Source of the DNA: Delphinus delphis
Lineage: Eukaryota > Chordata > Mammalia > Artiodactyla > Delphinidae
DNA: 64,000 bases
NCBI RefSeq assembly: GCF_949987515.2
Contig: NC_082685.1
Coordinates: 27,854,168 to 27,918,167, forward strand
Direction: 5' to 3'
Each line of letters opens with the position of its first letter. Position 1 is the first letter of the stretch. Below the pieces are notes generated by a model. That model saw nothing but the letters and a program-made list of their open reading frames with translations. It ran no database searches and was not told the DNA's origin. A program made the position numbers and the translations under genes. This document shows, one piece after another, positions 11,416 to 22,174 of this stretch.

Positions 11416-11855
11416 TAACTTCTTTTTGCTTAACCATTCCAGCCCACTTTTTTCTTGTTCTTCCTACCCCTTAGAGGCAGCTAATATCTCAGTTTTAGGG
11501 GCATCTTCCTCCTGTATGTTTTGATACCTTTACCATACTTGATATATCTATGGACAATATATAGGTTGTGTTCTTTGTTTTTTAATCAACATAAATTGCA
11601 TCATCTGTACATATTTTTCTGAAATTTCCTTTCACACATTTTATTTTTGAGATCTATCTATGTGGATGCATATAGAGCTAGATAATGCAGTACCATTGTG
11701 GCATAATAGGAATTCCACAATATAAATATCCCATAATACAACTATACAATGTTTTATTTGTCTGTTCTTCTACCAGTGGATATTTAGATTTTTTAAAATA
11801 TTCACAATTATAAACAAGGCTGTAATGAACATCCTCTTAAAGGATATTCTTAGCA
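11416..11855 (-). mobile_element. L1M 3' fragment (reverse)
   Basis: Diverged reverse L1 3' sequence: 'aattgcatcatctgtacata', 'gatctatctatgtggatgca', 'tctgttcttctaccagtgga', 'aacaaggctgtaatgaacat'. Confidence 0.65.
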
Positions 11856-12336
11856 TGTTTTACCAGCTAGACCTTCCTACTTTACAGGAGTACATGGGTC
11901 ATTGTAGCATTAACATTAAAATCAAGGGCAACCAGCTGCTTCTGTGATCACACTGTGATTTGTTGGGGCCAGCTTGTTTTGTTTTGCAAAAGGCAATTGT
12001 TAAAATTTCATGAATTTTGTGAGGCAGTTGTTAAAAAACAGTCATTATAAAATTCTATAAATTTACAATAAAATAAAATTATGTTTTAAGATAATAAATA
12101 CTCAAAACTCATCACTTCCTAATTATTTTAATACACCTTATGATTATCAATGCTCTTGAGATTATCTATGTATATTATTTCTTTGTGGTGGAAATACTAT
12201 AAGGGTACGTGACTGTACATCTCTCAACTCTGCACTGTATTGTTAGCTTGAAATCAGCCACAGAAGGCGTATTTGCACTACAGAAATCAGCAATGCTGCA
12301 AAATCAAAGCGTGATTTATTGTTTTGTTGACTATAC
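11856..12336. other. AT-rich, no gene seen
   Basis: AT-rich sequence with no supported gene or classified repeat. Confidence 0.45.
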
Positions 12337-12590
12337 AGGCCAAGAGTTGGCAAACTTTCTATACAGACCCAGATAGTAAATATTTTAGGCTTTGTTGCTT
12401 CTCTTCTTCCTCCCCCTTTTTCTCCTCCTCCTTTACTTCCTCTTTATTTTCTTCCTCTTCTTCCCCCTCCTCTCCCTCCTTCTCCTTCTTCCTTATGGCT
12501 CTTTAAAAATGGGGGGAAAAAAACAAAGAGTTAATGAGCTTTACAAAAATAGGAGCCCATGAGCTGTAGTTTGCTAATCCCTGGTCTAGT
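12337..12590 (+). mobile_element. hAT-Charlie-type MITE with pyrimidine expansion
   Basis: The left end 'agagttggcaaactttctat' followed by 'agatagtaaatattttaggc' and the right end 'tgtagtttgctaatccctgg' form the inverted termini of a hAT-Charlie non-autonomous transposon. The internal part is largely replaced or interrupted by a C/T-rich simple tract at about 12,400-12,500. It encodes no transposase. Confidence 0.6.
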
Positions 12591-13165
12591 TGTAAGAAAG
12601 TGATAGGGAAAATGTTAATAATGCAGATTTAACTTAAGAGTGTATTGTGTATGTAGTTCTTTTTACATTGTGAATAGCAGAAGAAAATTGACGAAATAAT
12701 CTTCCAGTGTTTGAAAACTATTATCTGAGTTAACAAAAAAGTTACTCACATCCTTTACAGACAAATGAAGTTTTGACATATTTCTCATTGTTTATTTCAC
12801 TTTCATCTTACTCATTAATGTAAGTGAAAATATCAACCAACATTCATCAGGGACTACACCTGGAAATCTAGTTGTTAAAGATTCATCAACACCCACCACT
12901 GGATCACACCCATTAAATTATGAAGAAAAGAAGCACTCATTCATCTAATTCAGACAACTTATTACACTTAATTGCCTCTTCTCTCTTACACATGTACATA
13001 CCCACCCTACTCATATAGTTGACACACTTCTTCTTTCTTATGTATTGCCTTCCAATTTTTCACTTAAAACTATTTAAATTACTAGTATTATTAATATTAT
13101 TAATATTGTCATCACTACTTTACATTCTGACTCCCTACAAGTCTGTGAACTACTCAAGGGCAGGG
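12591..13165. other. No gene or clear repeat seen
   Basis: AT-rich unique-looking sequence. No supported gene. Confidence 0.45.
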
Positions 13166-13335
13166 ACCCTGTTGCAGTTATTCTCTCTGTGCCTCAGTGT
13201 TCTCGTCTGAGAAATAAGCTTAGTAATAATAACTACCTCCTAGGGTTGCTATAAGGATTAAACAAGATAATATATGTGAAGCACTTCAATTGGTGCTTGT
13301 CCGACCATAAACAGTTAATAACTTTTAGCTATGAT
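13166..13335 (+). repeat. MIR SINE relic
   Basis: Forward MIR: 'ctctctgtgcctcagtgttc', 'ataataactacctcctaggg', 'ggattaaacaagataatata', 'gtgaagcacttcaattggtg'. Confidence 0.75.
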
Positions 13336-13652
13336 AACCATTGTTCGTATTGGTGTTAGTTAGTTTTATCCTCATCATCCACAATACCATGGCAGCTTCA
13401 AATCCCAGAACAGCTCCTAGCCCATGGCAGGCACACTGCAAATGTGACATTCATGAATGTGACCTCTTTTTAGCAATAAAAAAACAATAAAATTATTTAA
13501 TTTGCTTCTAATGTATCTAGGACAAGATGCTGGATGATGTGTAATATTACACGTCTTAATATTAAGATGTGTAGAAGACATAAACATAATTCCCTTCTTT
13601 AAAGAGTTAACAATCTAATCGGGGAGACTGACCACCCTAAACAGTATAGGGA

Positions 13653-13878
13653 GGGCTTCCCTGGTGGCGCAGTGGTTGAGAGTCCGCCTGCCGATGCAGG
13701 GGACACGGGTTCGTGCCCCGGTTCGGGAAGATCCCACGTGCCGCGGAGCGGCTGGGCCCGTGAGCCATGGCTGCTGAGCCTGCGCGTCCGGAGCCTGTGC
13801 TCCACAACGGGAGAGGCCACAACAGTGAGAGGCCCGCGTACCATAAAAAAAACAAACAAAAACAGACAAACAAACAAA
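13653..13878 (+). mobile_element. CHR-type SINE
   Basis: Forward tRNA-derived SINE from 'gggcttccctggtggcgcag' to the tail after 'gcgtaccat', with an A/CAAA-rich tail. Target-site duplications are 'aaacagtataggga' (13639-13652) and 'aaacagtacaggga' (13879-13892), one mismatch. The antisense open frames of 90-120 codons here are SINE shadows. Confidence 0.95.
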
Positions 13879-13892
13879 AAACAGTACAGGGA

Positions 13893-14367
13893 AAGTGCCA
13901 GTAGAATGGAACAGGCTCTGAGTGCCAGAGGAGTAAAAGGTCAGGGAATCCATTATTTTCTGCGATGATCAGGCAAGGCTTATGGGTGAGGTGGGTCATG
14001 GGCTGAGCTGTTTCTGAGGGGCAGAATTTCCTTTTTATGGGCTACCTAATGCCACAAATTAATGTAGATCCTTAAAAAAGAATATCTCTGCCTCTTTTTT
14101 TTTTTTTAAATCATTTTCTTCTTTCTATGAAATGTCCTCAGTCTCTCTGTCTCTAAAAAAGCATTTCACATCTGGAACAATAAAAGCAAACTTCTGTATG
14201 AACAGCTCTGTGCATCCTTGCAGACAATGGATGGTTTCCATACCCAAAAGCATTTGCAAATTCCTAACAACCAAAAACAGTATTCCCACATCCCATGAAT
14301 TGCTGCGGCAAACCACTTTTGTGTTAAAATTCTCAGTATCTGACAGGGACATCTGCTGCGAGAGGGC
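13893..14367. other. No gene or clear repeat seen
   Basis: Contains an oligo-T run at about 14,095-14,107. No supported gene. Confidence 0.45.
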
Positions 14368-14381
14368 CTGACCTCCATCTT

Positions 14382-14544
14382 TTTTTTTTTTTTTTAACAT
14401 CTTTTTTGGAATATAATTGCTTTACAATGGTGTGTTAGTTTCTGTTGTATAATAAAGTGAATCAGCTATACGTATACATATATCCCTATATCCCCTCCCT
14501 CTTGCATCTCCCTCTCACCCTCCCTATTCCACCCCTCTAAGGTG
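14382..14544 (-). mobile_element. Severely 5'-truncated L1 3' end with TSD
   Basis: A 163-bp stub of a cetartiodactyl L1, reverse orientation. It starts with an oligo-T (poly(A) on the other strand) at 14382, followed by 'gctttacaatggtgtgttag', 'gtataataaagtgaatcagc' and 'tatatccctatatcccctcc'. These match the 3' ends of copies B and C in this window. An exact 14-bp target-site duplication 'ctgacctccatctt' lies at 14368-14381 and 14545-14558. It is a textbook short L1 insertion. Confidence 0.95.
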
Positions 14545-14558
14545 CTGACCTCCATCTT

Positions 14559-15497
14559 GATGGGGCTCACCCATAAAGCCGTCCTATGGCGAGCCAGGCT
14601 CCCTCTGAAATGACCTCACCTGGCTCCACAGGTCTTTTCTCTCCATGTCTCTTGTGATGTTTCTGATTACTAGGTGCTATAGGGCTCTTATTACAAGCTT
14701 AGAAAGAGTTTGAAGAGGAAGCATGACACCAAGAGTGGTCTTGCAACATTTGTTAGCCTGCCAAAAAAGGCTACATGTTCTAACAGTTACGATTCTAGTA
14801 CTGCAAAGTCGAGCTGGTCTCATGCAGTATCTTTCTTTCTCTTTTCCTATTGGGTTTTCTGACGGGGTAATTAAATTCACTCTTCTGCCCTCTGAGTTCT
14901 AAGCCTTTAGAGAAATAGATATCCAAGTTATATAGGGCTCAAAATATCCATATCATAATTGGCAAAGTTGTAAAAGAATGTGACTTGACAGTGTCTAGTG
15001 AGTGTTCTGTTTTTTACCCCCAAATCTTTACCTTGGGATGAACTTGGAGAAAGTGGATCTGACCAGCAGACACTCCTCCAGCCAGCCATGTGGATGGATA
15101 TGGCCATCCTCACATCCTGCTGAGGTCAAAGGACTGAAAGGGAGGCACGGAGAATGGACCCAGGCGAACAGAGACTTCAAGTCATTACCCTGCCCAATAG
15201 CTACTGGCAGACACTCGATGCCAGAGTCTAATCACCTCATCAAGCAGCTAAATCACTCCTCCTCACAGGGGAGAACCAGAAAGAAGTAGAGAGGAGGGCA
15301 GAAGTCTCTCACTCTTCCCCACATCCAGTACTTCTGAGAAGGGAATATTCCTATCTGGGGGGCAAGATGTTGGGGAGAGGAAAAGATGGCTTTACTGTAT
15401 GACACACGGATAGGAACACCTCACTTACCAAATAAACTGCTGACCAATCACTGTGCAGCTCCATATAGTGGCAAATTGTCAGTGGCTTAGCAGAAAG
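14559..15497. other. No gene or clear repeat seen
   Basis: About 940 bp of unique-looking sequence with short frames only. Nothing supported. Confidence 0.45.
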
Positions 15498-15600
15498 CTC
15501 TCTCCTCTCCCCTCCCCTCCCCTCCCCTCCCCTCCTCTTCTCCCTCCCCTTTTTCTTTTCTTTTCTCTTTCCTTCCCTTGCTTTATCCATTTCCCCCTTT
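15498..15600. repeat. Pyrimidine-rich (CCCCT)n tract
   Basis: A run of CCCCT/CCCTC units from 15498 to about 15535, then CTTTT-rich sequence. The strand asymmetry (polypurine on the other strand) can form triplex-like structures. It explains the Lys/Glu/Gly-rich antisense frame there. Confidence 0.85.
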
Positions 15601-15619
15601 CATTTTTCCTTTCTATTTT

Positions 15620-15905
15620 TCTTTCAAGAAGTATTTATTGAGTGCTTAGTGTATGCTGGTGATAGAATGATGAACAAGACCAATATAACCCTTACTTTCA
15701 AGGAACTTACATTCCAGTGGGCAAGGCTGTTAAAAAAATAAGTACCTAAGCAAATAGTAATTATAAGTCATGGTAAATGATATGAAGGAATCAAATAAAT
15801 ATCTGAGATAGAGAATAATGGGAGGCACTTAGGCATTTATTAAATTGCTTATTAGGTCTCTGTGGGAAGGTCTCCTTGGAGACATGCATTTAAACTGAGT
15901 CCTGA
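15620..15905 (-). repeat. L2-like/ancient dispersed repeat
   Basis: 'gtatttattgagtgcttagt', 'gatgaacaagaccaatataa', 'aaggaacttacattccagtg', then 'gaaggtctccttggagac' and 'aaactgagtcctgagggta'. This order is typical of an old dispersed mammalian repeat whose first part resembles the L2 3' end read backwards. I do not assign the family firmly. Confidence 0.5.
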
Positions 15906-16706
15906 GGGTAAGAAGTCAGATCTGAGAAGGGAGTGGAAAGCATGGGAGAAAAGGGTGGTGAAGACCTTTTCCTAGGCTACTTATAGGTTTGGTCTTTTGT
16001 GGAGGCCAGAGAAAGCAGCCTGCACCAAAGAGCTGGTCTGTCGGTTTCCTCTCTGTGGTTGGTAGTGGCTTCCTGGAGTGTTGTGTTGGAAAGGATTTTG
16101 AGGTTCTTAAGGGCTCAGTAGTAAAGAGGACCATGGAAAATTGGTTGTATCTATCATGGGAGTAGGAGGGGGCTCCAGGGCCATATTTATTCTTCCTATT
16201 ATAGAGGGTTTTTCCAGTGGTCTGATGTCTAAGAGGTGAGCTGGGAAGACTATGGATGATGTACTTCCCCATTACTTCCCCTAAAACCGACTTTTCCATT
16301 CCAAGCCTTTTGCAGCAAAAGGTTCAATAACTCATTCAGAAACCATGTAGCCAATGAGCTGCAGGGTTGAAGTTATCTGACCCCACCTTAATTTATCTTT
16401 TCAAAATTATTCTGTAGCTCTCCCATATGTCACTTGCAGCAGTTGAACAAACTCCTAGAGAGAAGAAAGACGAGGAGTGGACCCCCCACCATCCTGTTTT
16501 CCCGTTTTAGAATTTTCTTGTGACCCTCCCATACAGAAAGTTAGATGGACTGTTTCTGTGAGGCTGGAGAGATACAGAGAATTGATTTGGAATTGTAGGA
16601 ACTACTATATCTTAAATGGGATTTGCCTCATTCAATAAATACCCATAAAACCTCAACTCACATGGAATACATGCAAACCCACACACTCAACAAGCCATTT
16701 GAATTT
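15906..16706. other. No gene or clear repeat seen
   Basis: A 127-codon minus frame (16299-15916) has no recognisable domain. No supported gene. Confidence 0.45.
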
Positions 16707-16984
16707 GTGTTTCCCAGAGTGTGATATGCCTACCAATGGTAGGATGTGAGAAAATATTAGGTGGTGCAAGGACTTTTTAATCTTAATAATAGTTTTAATG
16801 TGTATTAGAAAAACATTGGCTTATTATTTATATGAGAGATCAAATTACCTCTTACAATAAATCTATTTTGGTAAGCCAAGTTGATTTTTAAATATTAAGG
16901 GGGTAATTGTATAGATGGTATGTGAATATAGCAAAGGTCTTATGATGTTACATACACAAGTGGGTGAAATTTGGGAAACACCGA
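16707..16984 (+). mobile_element. hAT-type MITE with inverted ends
   Basis: The left end 'tgtgtttcccagagtgtgat' and right end 'tgaaatttgggaaacaccg' are inverted copies of the hAT/MER58-like terminal motif (tttgggaaacac). The possible flanking 8-mers 'atttgaat' and 'atttagag' only partly match. About 278 bp, no coding capacity. The strand is nominal. Confidence 0.6.
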
Positions 16985-16997
16985 TTTAGAGTTTGTC

Positions 16998-17396
16998 ATA
17001 GGTTCAGTTGTGTTCCCCTCAAATTCATATGTTGAAGTCTTAACACCTCATACCTCAGAGTGTAACCCTATTTGGAGATAGGGTCTTTTACTAAGTGTGG
17101 GTCCTAATCCAGTATGACTGATGTTTTTACAAAATGGAAACATTTGGACACAGAGACAGACATACATGGAGGGAAGACCGTGTGAAGAGGCATAGAAGAC
17201 AGCTATCTACTAACAAGGAGAGAGGCCTAAAACAGATCCTTCCCGCACAGCCCTCAGAAAGAACCAGCACTACCCAGATAACACCTTGATTTTGAACTTC
17301 TCTAGCCTCCAGATCTATGAGATAATAAATTTCTATTGTTTAGGGCAACCAGTTTATGGTACTTTGTTACAGTAGCCCTTGCAAAGTAACACAGAG
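16998..17396 (+). mobile_element. MLT1-type MaLR LTR, nearly complete
   Basis: Full series of MLT1 landmarks: 'ttcagttgtgttcccctcaa', 'tatgttgaagtcttaacacc', 'tttggagatagggtctttta', 'cctaatccagtatgactgat', 'gagagaggcctaaaacagat', 'cttctctagcctccagat', 'ataataaatttctattgttt', 'gtactttgttacagtagccc'. Solo LTR with no internal region. Confidence 0.92.
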
Positions 17397-17594
17397 TTTA
17401 TTTTCATATGCTTGAAACTAATTTCCTCCTGGATAATTGTTGACATCTTAGAAATATAGGCTTCTAAAGGGTGGGAGCCTTTAAGTGCCTGTAATGCCCA
17501 CTGGCAGATGCAGAAGATGGATTAATAAATTCTATTTTCACAGACTTTGTTAAGTGTGAGGAAAAGGCAAGATATTTATCAATATTCAAGTCAT

Positions 17595-17705
17595 CTAGTG
17601 GAAATAGCACTGGTCTTAGAGTCCAAAGACCTAGACTCAAGTTCTTATTCTGCCACAGACTGAGGGACTTTGAACAAGTTCCTTCACTAGTGGGATCCTA
17701 TGGTC
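17595..17705 (+). repeat. MIR SINE fragment
   Basis: Forward MIR 5' part: 'agcactggtcttagagtcca', 'ttcttattctgccacagact', 'ctttgaacaagttccttcac'. Confidence 0.6.
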
Positions 17706-18184
17706 CTCATTCAGTTTTTCCATTTTCTCACTTCAAGACTACATGTTTAGAAATTATACATCTCTAAGAGTTCCAAAATGTCAGTCATCTCCACAGCTGG
17801 AGAAAGGAAGAGTCAGGGCAGGGCTCATGGGACATGTGAAGCAGTTTGACTAGCTGTCTAGACAGACAACCTCAATGTTTAAACTTGACTGAACATCTGT
17901 TAATCATCTAAGATGCTCCTGATGCTATGCCAGGCTGCAGGTGGTCACCTGGGGCCTGACCACCAAAGACACTGTGATCGTGGCAACTGAGGGACTATAA
18001 GACTGTGAATTAGTGAATGGTAAAGAATCTATCTACAGTCTACCTAGAATCTAGATCCTAAATGATACTGGGAATTTGATTAGGGTACTAGCTCTGTTCT
18101 ACCATGAATAAAACTCAATTTTCCTTCTAACTGGCAGGATTCCAGATCCAAAAACCCTCATCACCAACTGTTTAGTCTGGCTAT
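17706..18184. other. No gene or clear repeat seen
   Basis: Unique-looking sequence. No supported gene. Confidence 0.45.
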
Positions 18185-18197
18185 AAGAAAGTGGTTA

Positions 18198-18407
18198 GGG
18201 CTTCCCTGGTGGCGCAGTGGTTGAGAGTCCGCCTGCCGATGCAGGGGACACGGGTTCGTGCCCCGGTCCGGGAAGATCCCACATGCCACGGAGTGGCTGG
18301 GCCCGTGAGCCATGGCTGCTGAGCCTGCGCGTCCGGAGCCTGTGCTCTGCAACGGGAGAGGCCACAACAGTGAGAGGCCTGCGTACCACAAAAAAAAAAA
18401 AGAAAAA
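18198..18407 (+). mobile_element. CHR-type SINE with exact 13-bp TSD
   Basis: Forward SINE from 'gggcttccctggtggcgcag' to 'gcgtaccac' plus an A-rich tail. The exact duplication 'aagaaagtggtta' flanks it at 18185-18197 and 18408-18420. Confidence 0.96.
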
Positions 18408-18420
18408 AAGAAAGTGGTTA

Positions 18421-18944
18421 AATTTTCTTCTCAAAACGTAAGTTATCTAAATTGGAAAAAGCATCTTCTTTTAGTCTTAACTCCCAGTAGAGGCCCCTTC
18501 TCCAGCCACTCCCAACCAAGTAAGGGCACTTATTCTGACATTGAAGCTTCTCTCTTAGTATGTCGTCATTCTCTCTCCCTTGAATTTCGGAGAACTTGGA
18601 GTGAAAATAAGAAGGGAATTTGAAGATCAATCCAATGAAATGAAATTAATCAATCAAATCATATCAATCAAATAAAGGCAGTGTGTAGCATGCTGCCTTG
18701 TTGGCCCTGTCTTGGGGAACAAGACTCAGACCAAGACTTCAGCTAGGCTGGTTTAGGTTAACTTCCACCTTCCTATACAGTGATGGTTCTTGAAGCAGCA
18801 GGGGAAAACTGAATCTTTAGATGGGAAATACATTGCTTATCCTCAGCAATGTTAGCTGGCTTCAAATGAGAGGGAAGGTGCTCTGGGGAGGATGAAGAGG
18901 GTACTAACGTTTCTTCCAGTCACTTCTCCAATACCACAATGTCA
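18421..18944. other. No gene or clear repeat seen
   Basis: Unique-looking sequence with a short 'atcaatcaaat' imperfect repeat at about 18,645-18,675. No supported gene. Confidence 0.45.
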
Positions 18945-19045
18945 ACAACAACAATAAATATTTTCTGAGACTGTGTTAGGCTTTGGGGATCTACCATTTA
19001 GCAGATGCAGCCATGGCCCCTGCCCTCTTGGAACCTACCATCTAG
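18945..19045 (-). repeat. L2-like fragment
   Basis: 'aataaatattttctgagact', 'gtgttaggctttggggatct', 'gccctcttggaacctaccat', 'ctagtgggacag'. The order resembles the same dispersed repeat as at 15,620. Confidence 0.45.
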
Positions 19046-19074
19046 TGGGACAGGAGGGGAGCCTCATGTTTTCA

Positions 19075-19218
19075 GAGCACTAGATATGCTAGTACTTTAC
19101 ATGGATTATCTCATTAAATACTCCCCAACCCTCTTGTTGCTATTATGATATCTGTTCTGCTCGTCGGAAACCTGAGGGTGTAAATGGTTTAGCTTTGTCT
19201 ACGGTCATGTGTCTTAGA
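19075..19218 (-). repeat. MIR SINE fragment
   Basis: Reverse MIR: 'agtactttacatggattatc', 'tcattaaatactccccaacc', 'aaacctgagggtgtaaatgg'. Confidence 0.6.
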
Positions 19219-20339
19219 GGTGGTGATGGTGGCATTTGATTTCAGGCACTCGGGTGGAAGACAGTCCACCTATCCGTCCTGCTCCCTCACTTCCAAATGC
19301 AGCCCCATAAACAAAGTTATAGATCTTACCTCCAGCCTGTTTACTTGTGCATTAGCGCCCTGGGAACCAGAACACGTCCCTGGCTGGGCTTTGGCTTACT
19401 CACCCATATCTCACTCTCCCCTTAGGCCCTGGAGTTCAGTTCGGCATTCTTATTTGTAACTGAGCTCTGTTTCTCCCAAAGCTTAATTGCAGAATGTTAC
19501 TTCAGTTCTGCAATCCATTTTGCTTCCATCTCTCTTCTGACCCCTTCATTCCTTCATTCTCATAGTAACAAACATTTGATTTGGAGGTTATACCTGATCC
19601 TGGGGGCCGGTATTTCTTCCAGATTTTGGTTCTGTATTTGAGGTTTGGGGATGCCAATTATACTTTTTTTTTTTCCAACCAGTGGCAAACAGATAGAAGG
19701 AACTTGAGGAAGATCAAATTCCAGGATCAGCTTATGAACTCCCAATTTGGGGCTGCTGGAACTCTGTACTGGAATATACAGGTTGATCTTGATGTTATAA
19801 TGGAGCATCACACTCCTTCCTCTTCCCCATACCCCACGTTTAAACTCTAGGGTCTGCACAGCTGACGTTTAGCCAGCCAGTTACCTGGAGGGCTGTAGGT
19901 GGTAACTGGCGAGATAGAGCACTGAGGAGGGAGCTGCGTCTCTAGGTTTTCCCTTGGAGGCAGAGCCACAGCCTGACCAGACATGCTTTCTGCCTGAGAG
20001 GGAGCACGAAGTGCAGCTCAGCCCACTTGCTGGCAAGTGGGCTGCAGTGAGAGTGGGTGGAGCTTGTTTTCCACCTTTGTAGCAGAGTATCTCCATGCAC
20101 TAGATCCAGTACATGACCTTCCCGGGAATTCACTGGACAGAGAGGTGGTGACCACATTAGTGGGTGGAGAGAAGAGCAGAATTGTTGGTGGGAGTCCCCC
20201 CTTTTCTGAAAGAATGAAGGTAAGAGGAATAAGCACTTCTTTCAGACATGTGATACATGATTTCTCCAGGTAGTAGACTACAGAATTCTTCTTTCTGGGT
20301 AGAAAAAAGAGCCAGAGAAACACTTAGTGCTGGAAGAGG
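19219..20339. other. No gene or clear repeat seen
   Basis: About 1.1 kb of mixed composition with several overlapping short frames on both strands (up to 101 codons). None has a recognisable domain, conserved splice context or start context that I can support. Confidence 0.45.
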
Positions 20340-20465
20340 CAAACTCTTTCATGTTGTAGATGAGAAAACTGAGAACCTCGGTGACTTGCCCAAGGGTACA
20401 CATCTGCTCAGGACCTCTATTTAGGGAACCCAGAAGTCCTGACTCCCAGCCCAGTGCCCGTCTGT
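20340..20465 (-). repeat. MIR SINE fragment
   Basis: Reverse MIR: 'gtagatgagaaaactgagaa', 'cggtgacttgcccaagggta', then 'aagtcctgactcccagccca'. Confidence 0.6.
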
Positions 20466-20904
20466 TCATTGTTCATTGATTCAGGCTGGAATTTCGAGGC
20501 TTCTCCCTGAGAATATCCACAAACCCGCAAACGGTTTTCAGCTTGCTCTCAATAGTGTCATATAATAGTTGAGGTCTCTTTGTTCAAGAGCTTTGATCAA
20601 GTGTCCTTAGGCAGTACATGGCTTATCCCATTCCAGATTCAATCGGCTTTATCTGTTGACTGTCACCCTCTTGCCAGCAGCGTCTGTTCTACACCAGGAA
20701 CCTTGAGGGCAAGCTCAGAAAATCAGTCATTCTAGTAGGTGCCCTGTCACTCTAGATCAGATGGGACCAGGGAGAGATGTTTCATAAACCATCTTCCTTA
20801 GCCTCACCCCCTTTGGGAATTTTTATTTGAATTTCTACTTATTACACAAATAATAATATGGGAACTATAAGGAGAAGATGGTTCTTTCATCCAGAGAGGA
20901 ACAT
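20466..20904. other. No gene or clear repeat seen
   Basis: Unique-looking sequence. No supported gene. Confidence 0.45.
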
Positions 20905-21040
20905 GGATGGAGCGCAGGCTTTGGAGTGAAAGAGGCCTGTATACAAATTCTAGCTCTGCCACTCTATCGACTTGACACTAAACAACTGACTTAATAACTC
21001 TTAACCACAGTTTCCCCATCTATAAGTGGAACTAATGAAA
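20905..21040 (+). repeat. MIR SINE fragment
   Basis: Forward MIR: 'gcaggctttggagtgaaaga', 'caaattctagctctgccact', 'aaccacagtttccccatcta'. It runs directly into the TG microsatellite. Confidence 0.68.
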
Positions 21041-21047
21041 GCTTCCC

Positions 21048-21061
21048 GTGTGTGTGTGTGT

Positions 21062-21096
<35 letters not shown>
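21048..21096. repeat. (TG)n microsatellite
   Basis: About 49 bp of alternating TG with one C interruption near 21,067. Likely length-variable. Confidence 0.97.
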
Positions 21097-21098
<2 letters not shown>

Positions 21099-21139
21099 TA
21101 TTAAAAGAATAATGTATATAAGGTCCCACATATGTAAGT

Positions 21140-21565
21140 TTAATAAGTTTTAATTCTCTCCCACTCTCCTTCCTCAGTATAACCATTTTTAATTTGTTGT
21201 GCTTCTTTCAAGTTCTTGTCCAAATGCAGGTATACGTTCACATACTGTAGATGTACTTTTGCTTTATACATTTTTTAGCTACCATTATATCAACATCTGT
21301 CTTTCTCTGTTACTCTTAGTTTGGATCACATGAAAGTGCTGATATTCAACTATTTTGAGCTAGATAGAGCAATTTCATGTATCCCATGTAATACGGAGTT
21401 TTCAGAATTATCATTGTAATAGAATGAATGATATTCTATTGAGTTGATATGCCATGATTTATATAAGGACTCCCCATTGTTGACCATTTTTGTTTTTTCT
21501 TATTTTTTCCTATTAAAAAGTTTTATAATAAAAATCTTCATGTATATAGATTATTTTCCTTTTTA
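21140..21565 (-). mobile_element. L1M 3' fragment (reverse)
   Basis: Diverged reverse L1 3'UTR-type sequence: 'cttctttcaagttcttgtcc', 'gagttgatatgccatgattt', 'ggactccccattgttgacca', 'aataaaaatcttcatgtata'. Confidence 0.5.
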
Positions 21566-21889
21566 GACTTATTTTCTTTGAATAAATTTACAGAGGTAGC
21601 TCCAGTTTTATTTTGAGGCCCAATGAACTGTATAAATTTTGCCCATATTTGTCACTTCTATGATCTGTTCCTTAGGTGTGGCTAGGATTGAAATGTGTTG
21701 GCAGAACCAACTCAGAAAACAATGAGAATTCTAGAAACCAGCACCTGGTATTTGTCAGGGCTGAGGAAGAGGGGCAAAGAACAATGATACAGCAGGAATT
21801 TTTCTCTGGAGGCCTGGTCAATCTCAGCAAGAAATGAAAAAAAAAAAAAATTTCATTCATTTTGAGCTGTCAAGGAAGTCAGAAAAAAA

Positions 21890-22174
21890 ATGCACAAAAT
21901 GGAGAACCTTGGAAGCCACTTCAATGTCCATCAATAGGACAATAGGAGGACGAATAAGTAAAATGTAACATGGTTCTTTGATGAACTATCATCAGCAGTT
22001 AAAAATGAACTAAATCTGTGTATAGCTGTATGAAAAATTCTCAAAAAAGAGTTAATGAAGAAAAGCAAAGTATAGTACTGAATAGTATACCATTTATGTC
22101 AACTTTAAAATCATGCGTGACAGTGCTTTGCATTTTTATGGATACTAACATATGCATTTAAAATTATTAAAAAC
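21890..22174 (+). mobile_element. L1M 3' end, left half (split by L1 copy B)
   Basis: Forward old L1 3' sequence: 'cttcaatgtccatcaatagg', 'acgaataagtaaaatgtaac', 'tctgtgtatagctgtatgaa', 'gtataccatttatgtcaact'. It stops abruptly where L1 copy B begins and resumes at 26,373. Confidence 0.7.

Noticed and set aside
13653..13730. Possible tRNA gene (A and B box-like motifs)
   Set aside because: The motifs belong to SINE heads present in eleven copies. No cloverleaf or acceptor stem is supported.
13599..13999. Overlapping 90-120-codon frames containing an 'SPASAGGLSTTAPPGKP' peptide
   Set aside because: The same peptide recurs at every short CHR SINE in the window in antisense. It is a translation of the tRNA-derived SINE and not a gene family.
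15351..15590. Lys/Arg/Glu/Gly-rich frame that looks like a nuclear protein segment
   Set aside because: It is the antisense of the CCCCT pyrimidine repeat.
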